Source: Schoenoplectus triqueter (taxonomy: Eukaryota > Streptophyta > Magnoliopsida > Poales > Cyperaceae). From it: a DNA stretch of 23,991 nt. Made by a program: the position numbers and the translations under genes. The notes below the pieces were generated by a model that saw nothing but the letters and a program-made list of their open reading frames with translations, had not been told where the DNA came from and ran no database searches. Location: assembly GCA_964058805.1 (NCBI GenBank), contig CAXKVV010001366.1:1-23991 (forward strand), written 5' to 3'. Of the stretch, positions 1 through 9,764 are shown one piece after another; within the stretch, counting starts at the first letter, position 1; the number at the start of each line of letters is the position of its first letter.

Positions 1-119
1 GAGATGGTCAGTGTTCTCACAAAAATCTGGTATTGAATGATTGAACTTAATAATGTTGGAAAAAATAATATGAAAAAACTCAAAATTCAATTTTGATATG
101 TCTGATTAAAACTCTAGTG

Positions 120-720
120 TTCAATATTAGTGTTGTACCGTGTCATATCATGTTAAAACGCGGTGTTTCTCGTGTCGTGCTCTACTATGTTTTTATTTTT
201 TTGTGTTGTACAGTGTCATGTCTAAAAATGATAGAGAGGCGGCACAATCATATCGTGTCCAATTGTGTCACATAATTTCTTTTTAAATAAAAATAATGAC
301 TCTATTAGTCCAACTTGAATCATTAGATTAAAACCAACGAATAAATTTATTTAAATAATACTCCTAAAATTTAAAATCTTCCGGTTTAATTAGTTCATCT
401 ATATTAATTGAATGATAAGAATCATAAAACTTTTAAGTATACATTATTAGTATTCTTTAAATTTTGAAGACTTTGAATAAATCGATCCCACATACAATTG
501 GGTCATATTCAACGTATGATAGGATATACACATGTTTATATATAGTGTCATGTCGTGTCATGTCTAAATCATATACCGTTGAGTTCCATGTCGTGCCGAT
601 TTAAAAAAAAAAAATCAGACATGGTACGATTAAAACACGGATCCAAAGCTATGTTGTACCATGCCGGATAGTTGTGTTGTGCCGCGCTCGGACCGTATCA
701 TTTTGTACCGTATCCAACCA
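120..720. repeat. Degenerate GTGTCRTG-type repeat tract
   Basis: Variants of GTGTCGTG / GTGTCATGTC / TTGTACCGTGTC recur at about 130-270 and again at 545-720. Examples are GTGTCATGTCGTGTCATGTC near 546 and TTGTGTTGTGCCGCGC near 672. The copies are irregularly spaced and diverged, with AT-rich DNA between them. Similar motif-rich non-coding tracts occur in many plant transposon remnants, but I cannot name the family. The short open frame at 93-275 is built from these repeats and is not a gene. Confidence 0.4.
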
Positions 721-1220
721 CAATAGGAACGTATTTAGAACTCTAGAGACACTTTCGCCTCTATTGTGTCCTCTCTCAGATGTATTTACCTTTGTTGCAT
801 TGACGGATCTAGTAAGAATGAAAGGGGTTCACTGAACTCTTTTTTTTTTAAATATTACTTCTTTATATATTAATTTATATTATATATCATTAATATTTTT
901 ATATATACACATAAGTGAACCCCATAAAATTTTTAAAAATTATACTATTCAACTTCATTCTTTAATAATCTTATAAAGACTTCTTGAGTATATTTAGCAT
1001 TAATTCTCAACACAATGAATAAGAATCACATTTTTTTTCATGTAAGAGAGATACGAACAATAAAATATAATCAATGAAATTTTAATTCCTAAGTCTCTTT
1101 TTAATCATTTTAGTTTTGTCTTTTTCTACCCCTTCTTCATTCTCCAAAAACAACCACACTTGTCACAACTTTTGGTTCTGATTCATTTTTTTTCACAGGT
1201 GAATGAGTATAAAATCTTTG
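721..1220. other. AT-rich intergenic DNA
   Basis: No gene is visible. A short inverted pair, GGGGTTCACTGAAC near 825 and AGTGAACCCC near 914, encloses an AT-rich stretch and may be a fragment of an old element. Confidence 0.4.
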
Positions 1221-1652
1221 ATATATATATAGAGAGAGAGAGTTGGACTATGATGTTATGCATAGTACATATCAATCTCGTGTTATGGATCATTTTTTTG
1301 TTAACAAAGTGAAAATAGTCAATTCAACTATACAAAATGATTTTCGTATGAATATCTAGACGTAAACCAAATTTTATATTTTTTAGAAATTTTTAACTAT
1401 TTTTTTAAAATAGTTAAAAAAAAATTATTTCTTTTGAATGACTCATAATAACTAAATCAAGTGATTTTTTAACTATCTTAAAAAAATTAAAAATATAAAA
1501 TTTAATCTACATCTAGATATTCATATGAAAATTATTTTTATATGGTTGGATCGACCATTTGAACTTTCAAAATGAAGAACCGATCCATAACAGAGAGATG
1601 TTTCATGCTATGCATAGCACCATAGCTCAATTATCTCTCTCTCTATATATAT
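1221..1652. mobile_element. Foldback MITE-like element A with microsatellite ends
   Basis: The termini are inverted: (AT)n(AG)n then GGACTATG at the left, and CATAGCTCAA then (TC)n(TA)n at the right. The body, about 1243-1632, folds back along most of its length. Matching pieces include GTTATGGATC near 1281 with GATCCATAAC near 1582, and ATGAATATCTAGA near 1348 with TCTAGATATTCAT near 1512. The tip palindrome core is ATGCAT, with TGCTATGCATAGCA perfect at 1606-1619. There are no coding sequences. It is non-autonomous and of uncertain superfamily. Confidence 0.75.
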
Positions 1653-2060
1653 AGAGAGAGAGAGAGTCTGACTATGGTGCTTTGCAAAGCACGGAGACGT
1701 TGTGTACTTTACGTTTTATTTTTAATTTCAAGTGAGAAATAATTGATCAGAACAGTTGAATCTAATAATCATATCAAAATCTATTAGTAAACCAAATTTA
1801 TAATTTTTAGAATATTTTTTCTATTTTTTCTAGTGAGGAGAAAATGATTTGATCTGAGAATTCTGGTTCATCCAAAAATGATGGTTTTTTCCTATCCAAA
1901 AAATATAAAATTTAGTTTACTAATAGATTTTGATATAGAGATTAGATTGAGCGGTTTGGATCGATTATTTTTTACTTAAAATTAATAATAAAATGCAAAG
2001 CACAACGCTCTTGAACTTTGCAAAGCACCATAGTCTAATTATATATATATATATATATAT
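1653..2060. mobile_element. Foldback MITE-like element B
   Basis: It is flanked by (AG)n at the left and (AT)n at 2040-2060 at the right. The left tip CTATGGTGCTTTGCAAAGCAC pairs with CTTTGCAAAGCACCATAG at the right. GTGCTTTGCAAAGCAC (1677-1692) is a perfect 16-bp palindrome. The arms continue with ATATCAAAATCTATTAGTAAA at the left and its complement at the right, around 1914-1940. The loop near 1840-1895 contains GAATTCTGGTTCATCC and matches element C in the opposite orientation. No coding capacity. Confidence 0.75.
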
Positions 2061-2470
2061 AATTAGGCTATGGTGTTTTACAAAGTACAAAAATATTGTG
2101 TGCTTTGCATTCTATTTTTAATTTTAAGTCAGAAATGATCGACCTAAACCGCTCAATCTAATCACTATATCAAAATCTATTAGTAAACTAAAATTTATAT
2201 TTTTTAAAATTTATTTGCTATTTTTTTGGATAGGGGGGAAACCGTCATTTTTGGATGAACCAGAATTCTCAAATCAAATCATTTTCTTCTCATTAGAAAA
2301 AAATAGCAAAACAATTCTAAAAAATATAAAATTTTGTTTACTAATAAATTTTTATATGAAGATTAGATTGAACGATTCGGATCAATTATTTCTGACTTGA
2401 AATTAAAAATAGAGAACAATGCCTCTGTGCTTTGTAAAGCACCATAGTCGGACTATATATATATATATAT
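2061..2470. mobile_element. Foldback MITE-like element C
   Basis: It lies between (AT)n at 2040-2060 and (AT)n at 2454-2470. The left tip is CTATGGTGTTTTACAAAGTAC and the right tip GTGCTTTGTAAAGCACCATAG. Inner arms and loop are clearly related to element B, including ATATCAAAATCTATTAGTAAA near 2169 and GGATGAACCAGAATTC near 2251. The loop is inverted relative to B. The right tip palindrome has a two-base mismatched centre, the only imperfect core among the five elements. Confidence 0.75.
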
Positions 2471-2850
2471 AGAGTAATGCTATGGTGCTTCGCGAAGTAA
2501 AAAAAAATTTGTGCTTCGCGTCCGTATCTCGAATTTAAAAGTTCAAACGGCCGATCCAAACCGTTGATCATCATCTTCATATTGAAATATCCTTGGAGAT
2601 CAAATTTTATATTTTTTAGATGGGTACAAAGTCGCTTGTTTTGGATGGTGCAGAAATCTTTAGATTAACAAACTTTGTACCCATCTAAAAAATATCAAAA
2701 AAATTCAAAAAAATATAAAATTTGATCTCCAAGGATATTTCAATATGAAGATGATGTTCAACGGTTTGGATCGGCCGTTTGAACTTTTAAATTCGAGATA
2801 CGGACGCGAAGCACAAAAGATTTTTTGCTTCGCGAAGCACCATAGCATTA

Positions 2851-2853
<3 letters not shown>
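2471..2853. mobile_element. Foldback MITE-like element D with very long inverted repeats
   Basis: Left arm 2471-2632 and right arm 2672-2853 are near-perfect inverted copies around a 39-bp loop. The outer 27 bases at 2471-2497 match 2827-2853 without a mismatch. The right arm has about 20 extra bases (an A-rich insertion near 2694-2715). The tip core is TTCGCGAA. The arms contain CGTCCGTATCTCGAATTTAA and CCGATCCAAACCGTTGA. The element is followed by (TA)21 at 2854-2896. Its arms closely resemble element E in the importin gene. Confidence 0.85.

Positions 2854-2896
<43 letters not shown>
2854..2896. repeat. (TA)n microsatellite bordering element D
   Basis: About 21 uninterrupted TA dinucleotides. 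It ends the A-B-C-D array. The other junctions carry shorter (AT)n, (AG)n or (TC)n runs. Confidence 0.95.
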
Positions 2897-2898
<2 letters not shown>

Positions 2899-4630
2899 AC
2901 CTTTAAATCTATCTGTATTTTTTATCATAAATTATTTATGGAGAAATTTCTCAAAAACCAGCGGTCATAAGAGAATTCTTTAACCTCTCAAGTCATATTA
3001 TTTATAATATTTTTAATTTTAATATATTTTATTATATTATTTTTTAATATTTTTTAATATTTATTTTTTTAATTTTATTTAATTATTAAAAAATTATTGA
3101 ACCCTATATAAAAAGTTTTTGGCTCTGCCTTGTTGCGTCTAAATGGGCTGGATCCAGTATTTTGATTAGGGGTGGATTGTAATGATTTATCAGATTTAAA
3201 CCCATTAATTAATCGGGTACTAAATAAAAAAATTAATAATTTAATATATACTTAACTAATAATTTTTTTGTTAAAATAATAATATTTTATATATTAAAAT
3301 AACAATAAAATAAAGCTCAAAGTAATAGATAATTAAGTTGATGAAGAAAATTTTCGTCTAAAGCTCAAAATATATTTTTTTTCAATAAAAATAATCAGAT
3401 AATTCAGGGGGGACAAAATAAATATCCTGAAAGAACAAATTACCGAAAATATTTCTGAAAATTACTACTTTTCAAAATCTAGAGGGGCAGGTGCCCTAAA
3501 GACACTTGGGTCCACCTCTGTTTGTTCGTTGGCGACTTAGCGTAGAGATGTAGTACTGAAAAAGAAAATTAGTTCCATTGATCCGCATCTCCAGAGAGAA
3601 TCTCCATATTATTTTCTACTCTTCTCAAGTGATATAATCCAATTAAATATCAATAATTTTACTGCTGGATATTATGAAGTTACGGGCTGAGAATTTTGAT
3701 CAGGAGTCATTAATTGAATTATAATAATTTATCGGATCTAAACCCATTAGCTAATCGGTACTAAATAAAAATAATAATTCAACCTATATTCCTATCTAAT
3801 TAAAAATTATCAAAATAATATCTTTTTACGTACTAAAAATAAAAAAAATCACAATAATATATAACCAAATTGATACAGATTATTTTTTCTCTACAGGATT
3901 TCATATTTTGAAATCTTTACATAATTTTTTTCTTCATCCACGGTATCAAATATTTTCTTAATAAAAATAATCAAACAATTTAGGGGATTAAAAAATTGAT
4001 CTATGAGAGTTAGATTAACAAAATGTTAACTCAAAAAATATTATTTTTAAATTTGCTCCTGGTTATCGTCACTGTGTTCATGAAAATGCCTTAAGAACCA
4101 GAAACCTCGGATAATATTGGCCGCAAGTCCAATGTTCACGGTATAGATGTATTTCGCTTAAGAACAGTGTTCATAAGGTTCGGATAATATAATTTTAATT
4201 TGATTTATCTGTAAAAAAAATATTCCAATAGATAAATAGATTGGCATCGGATTCGCAATTTTATTTTGCCTGGGACTTGAGAGAAAAAGGAAAGCTAAAG
4301 TTATTTTTTGTTATTATAAAATAATAAAGAGGCATGGTTGGGTAGTACTAGCGGTGCAAGATATTATCGCTTAGCAATTGACGAATACCTAGTGCTTAAT
4401 TAAGCACCTGGCAGTACTTAAAAATTTAAATACTGAATTTACCTGAGAAAAGAGATTAATTTTTGTAAAGAAATAATCTTTCTACATAATTATATCACCT
4501 GTAGTAGATAGAATGAATTCTGAAATATTCACAAATGGACGACGTTGATACATAGTGATGCTATCTAATTATATCGATAAGCACCATGTATATATGAGAA
4601 ATATTCTCATAACCTTTACCCATTTATGGC
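2897..4630. repeat. AT-rich intergenic DNA with an old direct repeat
   Basis: Two diverged copies in the same orientation lie at about 3158-3425 and 3690-4000. Both contain TTTATCRGATYTAAACCCATTA, an AATCGG-GTACTAAATAAA stretch, and end in AATAAAAATAATCARAYAATT followed by AGGGG. They are probably remnants of one dispersed element or two solo ends. No gene is visible in the rest of the stretch. Confidence 0.5.
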
Positions 4631-5280
4631 ACCTGTTAATTGAACAAAAATGATGCAAAGCACATCGTGGGCCCCACCAAAAGGGTATTCTTATCCAGTG
4701 TGCATCTATGCATGAGGAGTTGAGGACTGGCTTCAATTTACAAAGTAACAAATTAAAGGAGTGACGCTTGAAAAGTAGGTGATGTTTCCAATAGGTATTC
4801 TGTATTCTCAGTGGCAAACAAAGAGATCCCATGAGCACCGTTCCAAATCCACCTACGTAGAGCGTAGAGCTCCACACATGCCATCAAGATTTTCTGTATC
4901 ACCTGTCAAAATGGACTTGTATGCGGTTGCAGCTAGTTACACTCGTAGACTCATAGTAACAAATTCGAAATTTGAGAAATATCGGGTGAGGTCGGAAATT
5001 TGAAATTTAGGTATAATTAATTTTATAAATATAAATTAAAATATATATTAAAATATATTAAAATATTAAAATTTTCAAAAATCATGTAAAAGAATGTATA
5101 ATGTTAAATTTTATGTAACAAGATTTATTTTATGAACAAAACGTTTTATATCGCGAACTAGCATTTTGTTTTTGATTCATTCATTAAAGGATTAAAAATG
5201 AATAATTGTATGGGCCTCTGTTTAATGGATTCAAGTTTTATGTGAGAGACGTCAGACGTACCCATTTATGTGAATTTGGT
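4631..5280. other. Intergenic, mixed composition, no gene recognised
   Basis: About 4640-4960 is less AT-rich than its surroundings and has overlapping short open frames on both strands (4569-4877 minus, 4779-5003 plus). Neither shows a recognisable domain, and they contradict each other as coding sequence. From 5000 on the DNA is AT-rich. Confidence 0.4.
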
Positions 5281-5284
5281 TCTT

Positions 5285-5597
5285 GGATTGCTATTTTCAT
5301 AATGATTACCTTGACAATTGATTTTTAAATAAATATGAAAATTCTTTAAAAAAAAAGTCTTATGAAGATGTTTTTCTACGTATAGATTGATAGTGATTCA
5401 AATTTAATGTAATTTTATAATTTGATGGTCCTTGATGAAGTATCAAATGACAATAAAATTGTATGAAATTTGAATCACTATCAATCTATAAATAGAAGAA
5501 CATATTCATATGATTTTTTCTATTTTTAAGATTTTTTAGTATTTATTTAAAAATTCATTATCAAAATTGTCAAAATAACCCATTATCAAATGATCCC
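5285..5597. mobile_element. Foldback MITE-like element, second family
   Basis: The outer inverted repeats include ATAATG-ATTACCTTGACAATT at about 5299-5320 and its complement near 5566-5586 (right arm ATAATGGGTTATTTTGACAATT when reversed). The shared TTTTTAAATAAAT follows. The central hairpin has perfect 25-base arms at 5381-5405 and 5466-5490 that continue imperfectly into a short loop. The element has no coding capacity. The exact ends are uncertain by about 10 bp. Confidence 0.65.
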
Positions 5598-7500
5598 CAC
5601 CCTTTAATAATAGTATCAGTGTTTAAGGAAATTGTCACCTTTGATTTTCTGTTAGTAATGTACATATCATGATGTGACATTGTTATAATGAATTGTTGAA
5701 CATATTTATCTGGTAAGCAATAAATTACACAGAGGGTAAATAAACTGAGAATTAGAGCACACAACCATATTCTAATAATCAGCATAAGAATCATAAACTA
5801 ACAAGAACTATTTTTTTTCTTCTTTTCCGGAAAACAAGAACTATGCAAACACGCTTGGCGCAGTGACTTATTATTATTATTATTATTATTATTATTTTGA
5901 TGAAAACAGTGACTTATTCAGTACCAACCAACAAACCCATCACTCAGATTTGAAGGGACTCATAATGAATCAAAACTTGACACGTTTAATGGGCCCATGG
6001 GCTAGCAAATAATTTTTGATCTTGTCGTACTGAAAAGATTTCCATTAATGTGGCCATAATTTGGGTCTATCACTTCAACTGTCATCCCACGGGGACTCCA
6101 CTCCTTTGTAGCTACAGTGCTGAATTTCAGTTTGTCACTTGATTGTGGGCTCTCTGTCACCTCTTAATTTTGTTGCTAAAACCTCTCCAGTTGGCCCCCA
6201 AATGGTTTGTGCATTCAACAAAAAAGAATCGAAATCATTGCTTAATTACATGCTTCCTTCAATTATATCACTAAATTCATATCATTATAGGTTTTAGAAA
6301 TTACTATATATTACTAATATTACTTGATTCCCTCTTAATCAAACAAAAAAATGCTACCAACTGTTTAAAAGGCTGGAGATAATCCGACTTCCATGGCCCA
6401 CTTTACAAAAGCCTGGTACAATAATAGTACTTGCTATGCAACTAGTAAAATTATTTGAAAGGGTAGTCAGACTACCATGTTTGATTCAACATCTCCACAC
6501 AATAAAGCCTCACAACTAGTTATGTTAGGATTTACCAATAGCATCAACATGGTATGCAAACTTTTAGAGGTCTAGGCTGTCCTATATAGCATGTCACTGC
6601 AAAAATCAACACAGAAAAATGCACCAATACGACATGATCTTTTGACGCAAAATGGGAGAAGTGGAGAATCCGATTCCTTTTCTAACAAAATGGCAAAGAT
6701 AAACATCTCCGGATGGATGTTGGTCCAAGGTACCGATTAACTCCTCCGTCAAAATGAAAAAAAAAATAACTGAAATTTCATTGGAATAGAATAGAATGAA
6801 GAAGAGCATAGACGAGTTTTCTTGATCAGAATGAAAAATCAATGAAAAATAATTCATTATTAGAAATTTTCTAAAATTCTATTTCAAAGGTAATGCAATT
6901 AATGCAGCGCACATTGCATTTTACCTGTAATATATTTCTAGACAATTAGATGATCGATATATTCTATTGTTTCAACTTTCAACATACACTTGTATACATA
7001 ATTAGTTTTATGTTCACATTTAATCATATATTAAAATTAGCACTTCACTTGTTAGGTCTTTTCTATTCATATGTAAATTTTGTGTAAGAGATATTATCTT
7101 TAATAAAGTAAAAAAATAAAAATAAAAAAATAGTTAAATTTGTAATGAAGAAGAAATGAGAGGCTGATTTTGAAAGAGATAGACGAAGGTGATTATCAAA
7201 TCAATACAATTAAGTTTTTGACCAGCTGCCGCCAAATTTTCAAAAAGAAAAGAAAAAAGAAGTCTAGTCCAGCTCATCTAAAATTCTTGTATTGAATGGC
7301 TCAAGAAGTGTTTGGTTTTAAATATTTTTACAATTGAACAAAAAATAAAGAAAGAAGACCTTGCGAAGGCAGTCAAGATAAAGTAGGTTACTTAATGTTG
7401 CAATTGGCATAATTTCATGATGAAAATGTCAAAATTAACAAGCAGGCGAGCTAGTTGGGTTAAACTTATTGGGAAGACCTAAATGCCTAAATAAAACAAA
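5598..7500. other. Intergenic, no gene recognised
   Basis: AT-rich, apparently low-copy sequence. Short open frames at 5570-5794 and 6606-6857 (minus) lack any recognisable motif. A GC-richer patch, about 5985-6210, contains GGGCCCATGGGC. It could be old promoter-like DNA, but I see no adjoining gene. Confidence 0.4.
5868..5896. repeat. (TTA)n microsatellite
   Basis: About nine to ten TTA units, bordered by a short direct repeat CAGTGACTTATT (5861 and again near 5909). Confidence 0.9.
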
Positions 7501-7524
7501 TAAGTGGGCTCGGGAATTTTGACA

Positions 7525-7745
7525 ACATGTTAATTTGATAGTCCATTAATTATTATCAAAAATTTAATATAATTTATAATGATTATAATTTAATGATATT
7601 TGATATATCATAAAAAATAATTAAATTGCATGGTGAAACTGAAATATCATCGATCTATAAATTAATGAATATATCTATTAACTTTTTATATTTTTTTAGA
7701 ATGCTATTATTAAGATCGTCAAATATATGACCCATTGTGAAGGAA
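7525..7745. mobile_element. Diverged, possibly left-truncated relative of the 5285-5597 element
   Basis: The right half, about 7640-7738 (ATCATCGATCTATAAATTAATG, then a T/A-rich run, GATCGTCAAATATATGACCCATT), runs parallel to the right half of the 5285-5597 element. There CACTATCAATCTATAAAT is followed by an ATTGTCAAAATAACCCATT end. The left part contains TTTGATAGTCCATTAA, like the loop of the other copy. Alignment by eye only. Confidence 0.4.
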
Positions 7746-8165
7746 TCCCTCCCATATTAGAAACTGCATTGAGAATTGAGATGCTTAACGTATATAAACA
7801 ACTTTGTGTGTGTGCAGTCGTGGTGCTCTTTACCGTTCCTAAAAGCTAAAAGGTATTGGGTTGAATTTGTTGTTCCTTGAACCATTAACCATTTGCATAT
7901 GGGACTAGAATCTAGGTTGTTTTGGTACAGTATTATTGTCTCGAAAGACTAAAATACCTGAGAGGTCTTCATTCAATCTGGGGAGACCATAGCAGTAGCA
8001 GGCATCTGTGTCGAAAGCCGATTGGAAGAAATAGGCACTGTATCGGGACCCATGCATCTCTCGCGTCGTCGCAGGTGGGTTGGGATCAGCCGTCACCTCC
8101 TGAAATGATGAATTTTCATGCTCTGTTCATCCGTTGGCTCTCTTCCGTGAGTATACAAGCACAAA
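7746..8165. other. GC-richer patch with overlapping open frames, unassigned
   Basis: Open frames at 7922-8230 (plus) and 7905-8096 (minus) overlap. The composition is closer to coding or promoter DNA than its AT-rich neighbours, but I recognise no protein family and no RNA gene. It may be a decayed exon, an upstream regulatory piece or a transposon interior. Confidence 0.3.
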
Positions 8166-8360
8166 GGATTTGTTTGGCAAATGCTCGAATAATAAAAAGT
8201 AGAAATAAAATGATTATTTTGACAAATTAATTTAATTTGTTAAATAAATTATAAATTAATTAGAACAGTATGGAACTATGGAAGAGTGTTAAATTGGTAT
8301 ATTAAGTTATAGATGGTATGTCAGATTATCTCTCATCCGAATAACGATTATTGTTTGATT
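8166..8360. mobile_element. Possible hAT-like MITE remnant
   Basis: It starts GGATTTGTTTGGCAAAT, very like GGGTTCGTTTGGCAAAT at 23907 and like the GGGTTYGTTTGG tips common in plant hAT-type MITEs. The other side ends TTGTTTGATT near 8360, a weak inverted match (AATCAAACAA). It also has GGAAGAGTG near 8280, shared with the window's right end. Confidence 0.4.
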
Positions 8361-9053
8361 ATGTTGTATTATATTATTATATTATGATTATAATTATGAT
8401 TATGATTTATTATTATTATATTATTATTATTGTTTATTATTATATTAATATTATGATGATTATTTATTATTATTATAATTATATTATTATATTATTATAA
8501 TAATTATTATTATCATTACATTAACATCATTGCTAGTATTATTATTATATGATTACTTTTATTATTATTTATTTTTATTATATTATAATAATTATGATAT
8601 TAGTATTTTATTATTATACTATGATTATAAATATGATTATATTTTTATTATATTATTATGATCATGATTATCTATTATTATAATATTATGATTATGATTA
8701 TTTATTATTATTATATTATATTATTATGATTATGATTATAATTTTATTATTATTATATTATTATATTATGATTATGGTTATATTATTATTATATTATTAT
8801 GATTATGATTATGATTATGATTATGATTATGATTATATTAATATTATATGATATGATATTATATTATATTATATTATATTATATTATATTATAATTATAT
8901 TATTATGATTATAATTATTTATTTATTATTATTATTATATTATGATTATAATTTTTTTATTATATTATTATATTATTATAATTATGATTATTTATTATTA
9001 TATTATTATGATTATAATTATTTGATTATGTTATATTATATTATTATATTATG
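8354..9053. repeat. ATT / GATTAT / ATTAT low-complexity block
   Basis: About 670 bp built from interleaved ATT triplets, GATTAT hexamers (six perfect copies at 8801-8836) and ATTAT pentamers (about 8862-8892). The plus strand is almost free of C. Both ends carry the same roughly 32-base segment starting TTTGATTATGTT (8354 and 9021), so the block is bordered by direct copies. The open frame at 8905-9114 is an artefact of the repeat. Confidence 0.9.
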
Positions 9054-9636
9054 TTCGAAAGAGGTTTTTTTTAGGGGTATCAAAATCTTAAGTTTTAACA
9101 CTAAGATTATTTGAAAAATCATTCGATTTCACCGACTTCCGAGGAATATGAGGGAGCCACCCCCGTCTCCCCCTTAGTTCCGCCTCATTTTGTGTGCTTA
9201 TATTTTGATAGTGTATTGCGATCTTTACCCAAAAAAAATGAAAATAATATAATAAGAATTACGCTTATGACTATTAATTAAGACATTGTCTTTTTTAAGT
9301 TGAATTTAAGATCTAATTTCGTATTGAATATGAATGAACTTTGGACCATACTTAATCCATATATGCGTGATATTCATATAGGGAAAATTATATCCTAAAT
9401 ATAGATTAAGAAATAAGAACTGAGAAGTAAAAACTCTTATAAAACAACGCACATAAGTCTGTATCAGTGGATATATTTTTTCACCTTGTGTGCCGAGGGA
9501 AAAAATGAAGTGATGAACAATGCGTATCACAATCGAGAGGTCCTAACAACTCTTTTAAGTTGCTAATCAAGGTATTTGATCGTGTATTCATATCTATATT
9601 TTTTATGTCTATTATATCTAAAATCAAGATCAGACT
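9054..9636. other. Intergenic, no gene recognised
   Basis: A short GC-richer stretch, about 9126-9190, contains GAGCCACCCCCGTCTCCC and is followed by AT-rich DNA. Open frames here are short, overlap on both strands and show no motif. Confidence 0.35.
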
Positions 9637-9764
9637 CTCAAATTTATGTTTGATTTCATTGCATTTTACTTTAGTTATTAGGGAAAAATTAAGTGAAGAT
9701 CTCAAATTTATGTTTGATTTCATTGCATTTTACTTTAGTTATTAGGGAAAAATTATGTGAAAAC
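9637..9764. repeat. 64-bp tandem duplication
   Basis: The units are 9637-9700 and 9701-9764. They are identical except for three differences near the end (AAGTGAAGAT against ATGTGAAAAC). The high identity suggests a recent duplication. Both units contain CATTGCATTTTACTTTAG. Open frames on both strands across it repeat for the same reason. Confidence 0.95.

Noticed and set aside
1221..2896. CRISPR-like array (regularly repeated motifs with spacers)
   Set aside because: The repeats are inverted pairs within foldback elements in a plant nuclear context. There are no uniform direct repeats with unique spacers of equal length.
2386..2899. Open frames on element D with a similar peptide (FNGLDRPFELLNSRYGRE-like) also seen in element E
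   Set aside because: The frames follow the inverted arms of the foldback elements and appear on both strands at mirror positions. They arise from the palindrome and the microsatellites, not from a conserved protein.
4569..5003. 102-codon minus and 74-codon plus open frames
   Set aside because: They overlap on opposite strands without recognisable motifs. The GTGGGCCCCACC stretch is suggestive of promoter DNA, but there is no adjoining gene.
7905..8230. Overlapping 102-codon plus and 63-codon minus open frames
   Set aside because: No domain, no splice-linked continuation and no consistent strand. Reported as an unassigned patch only.
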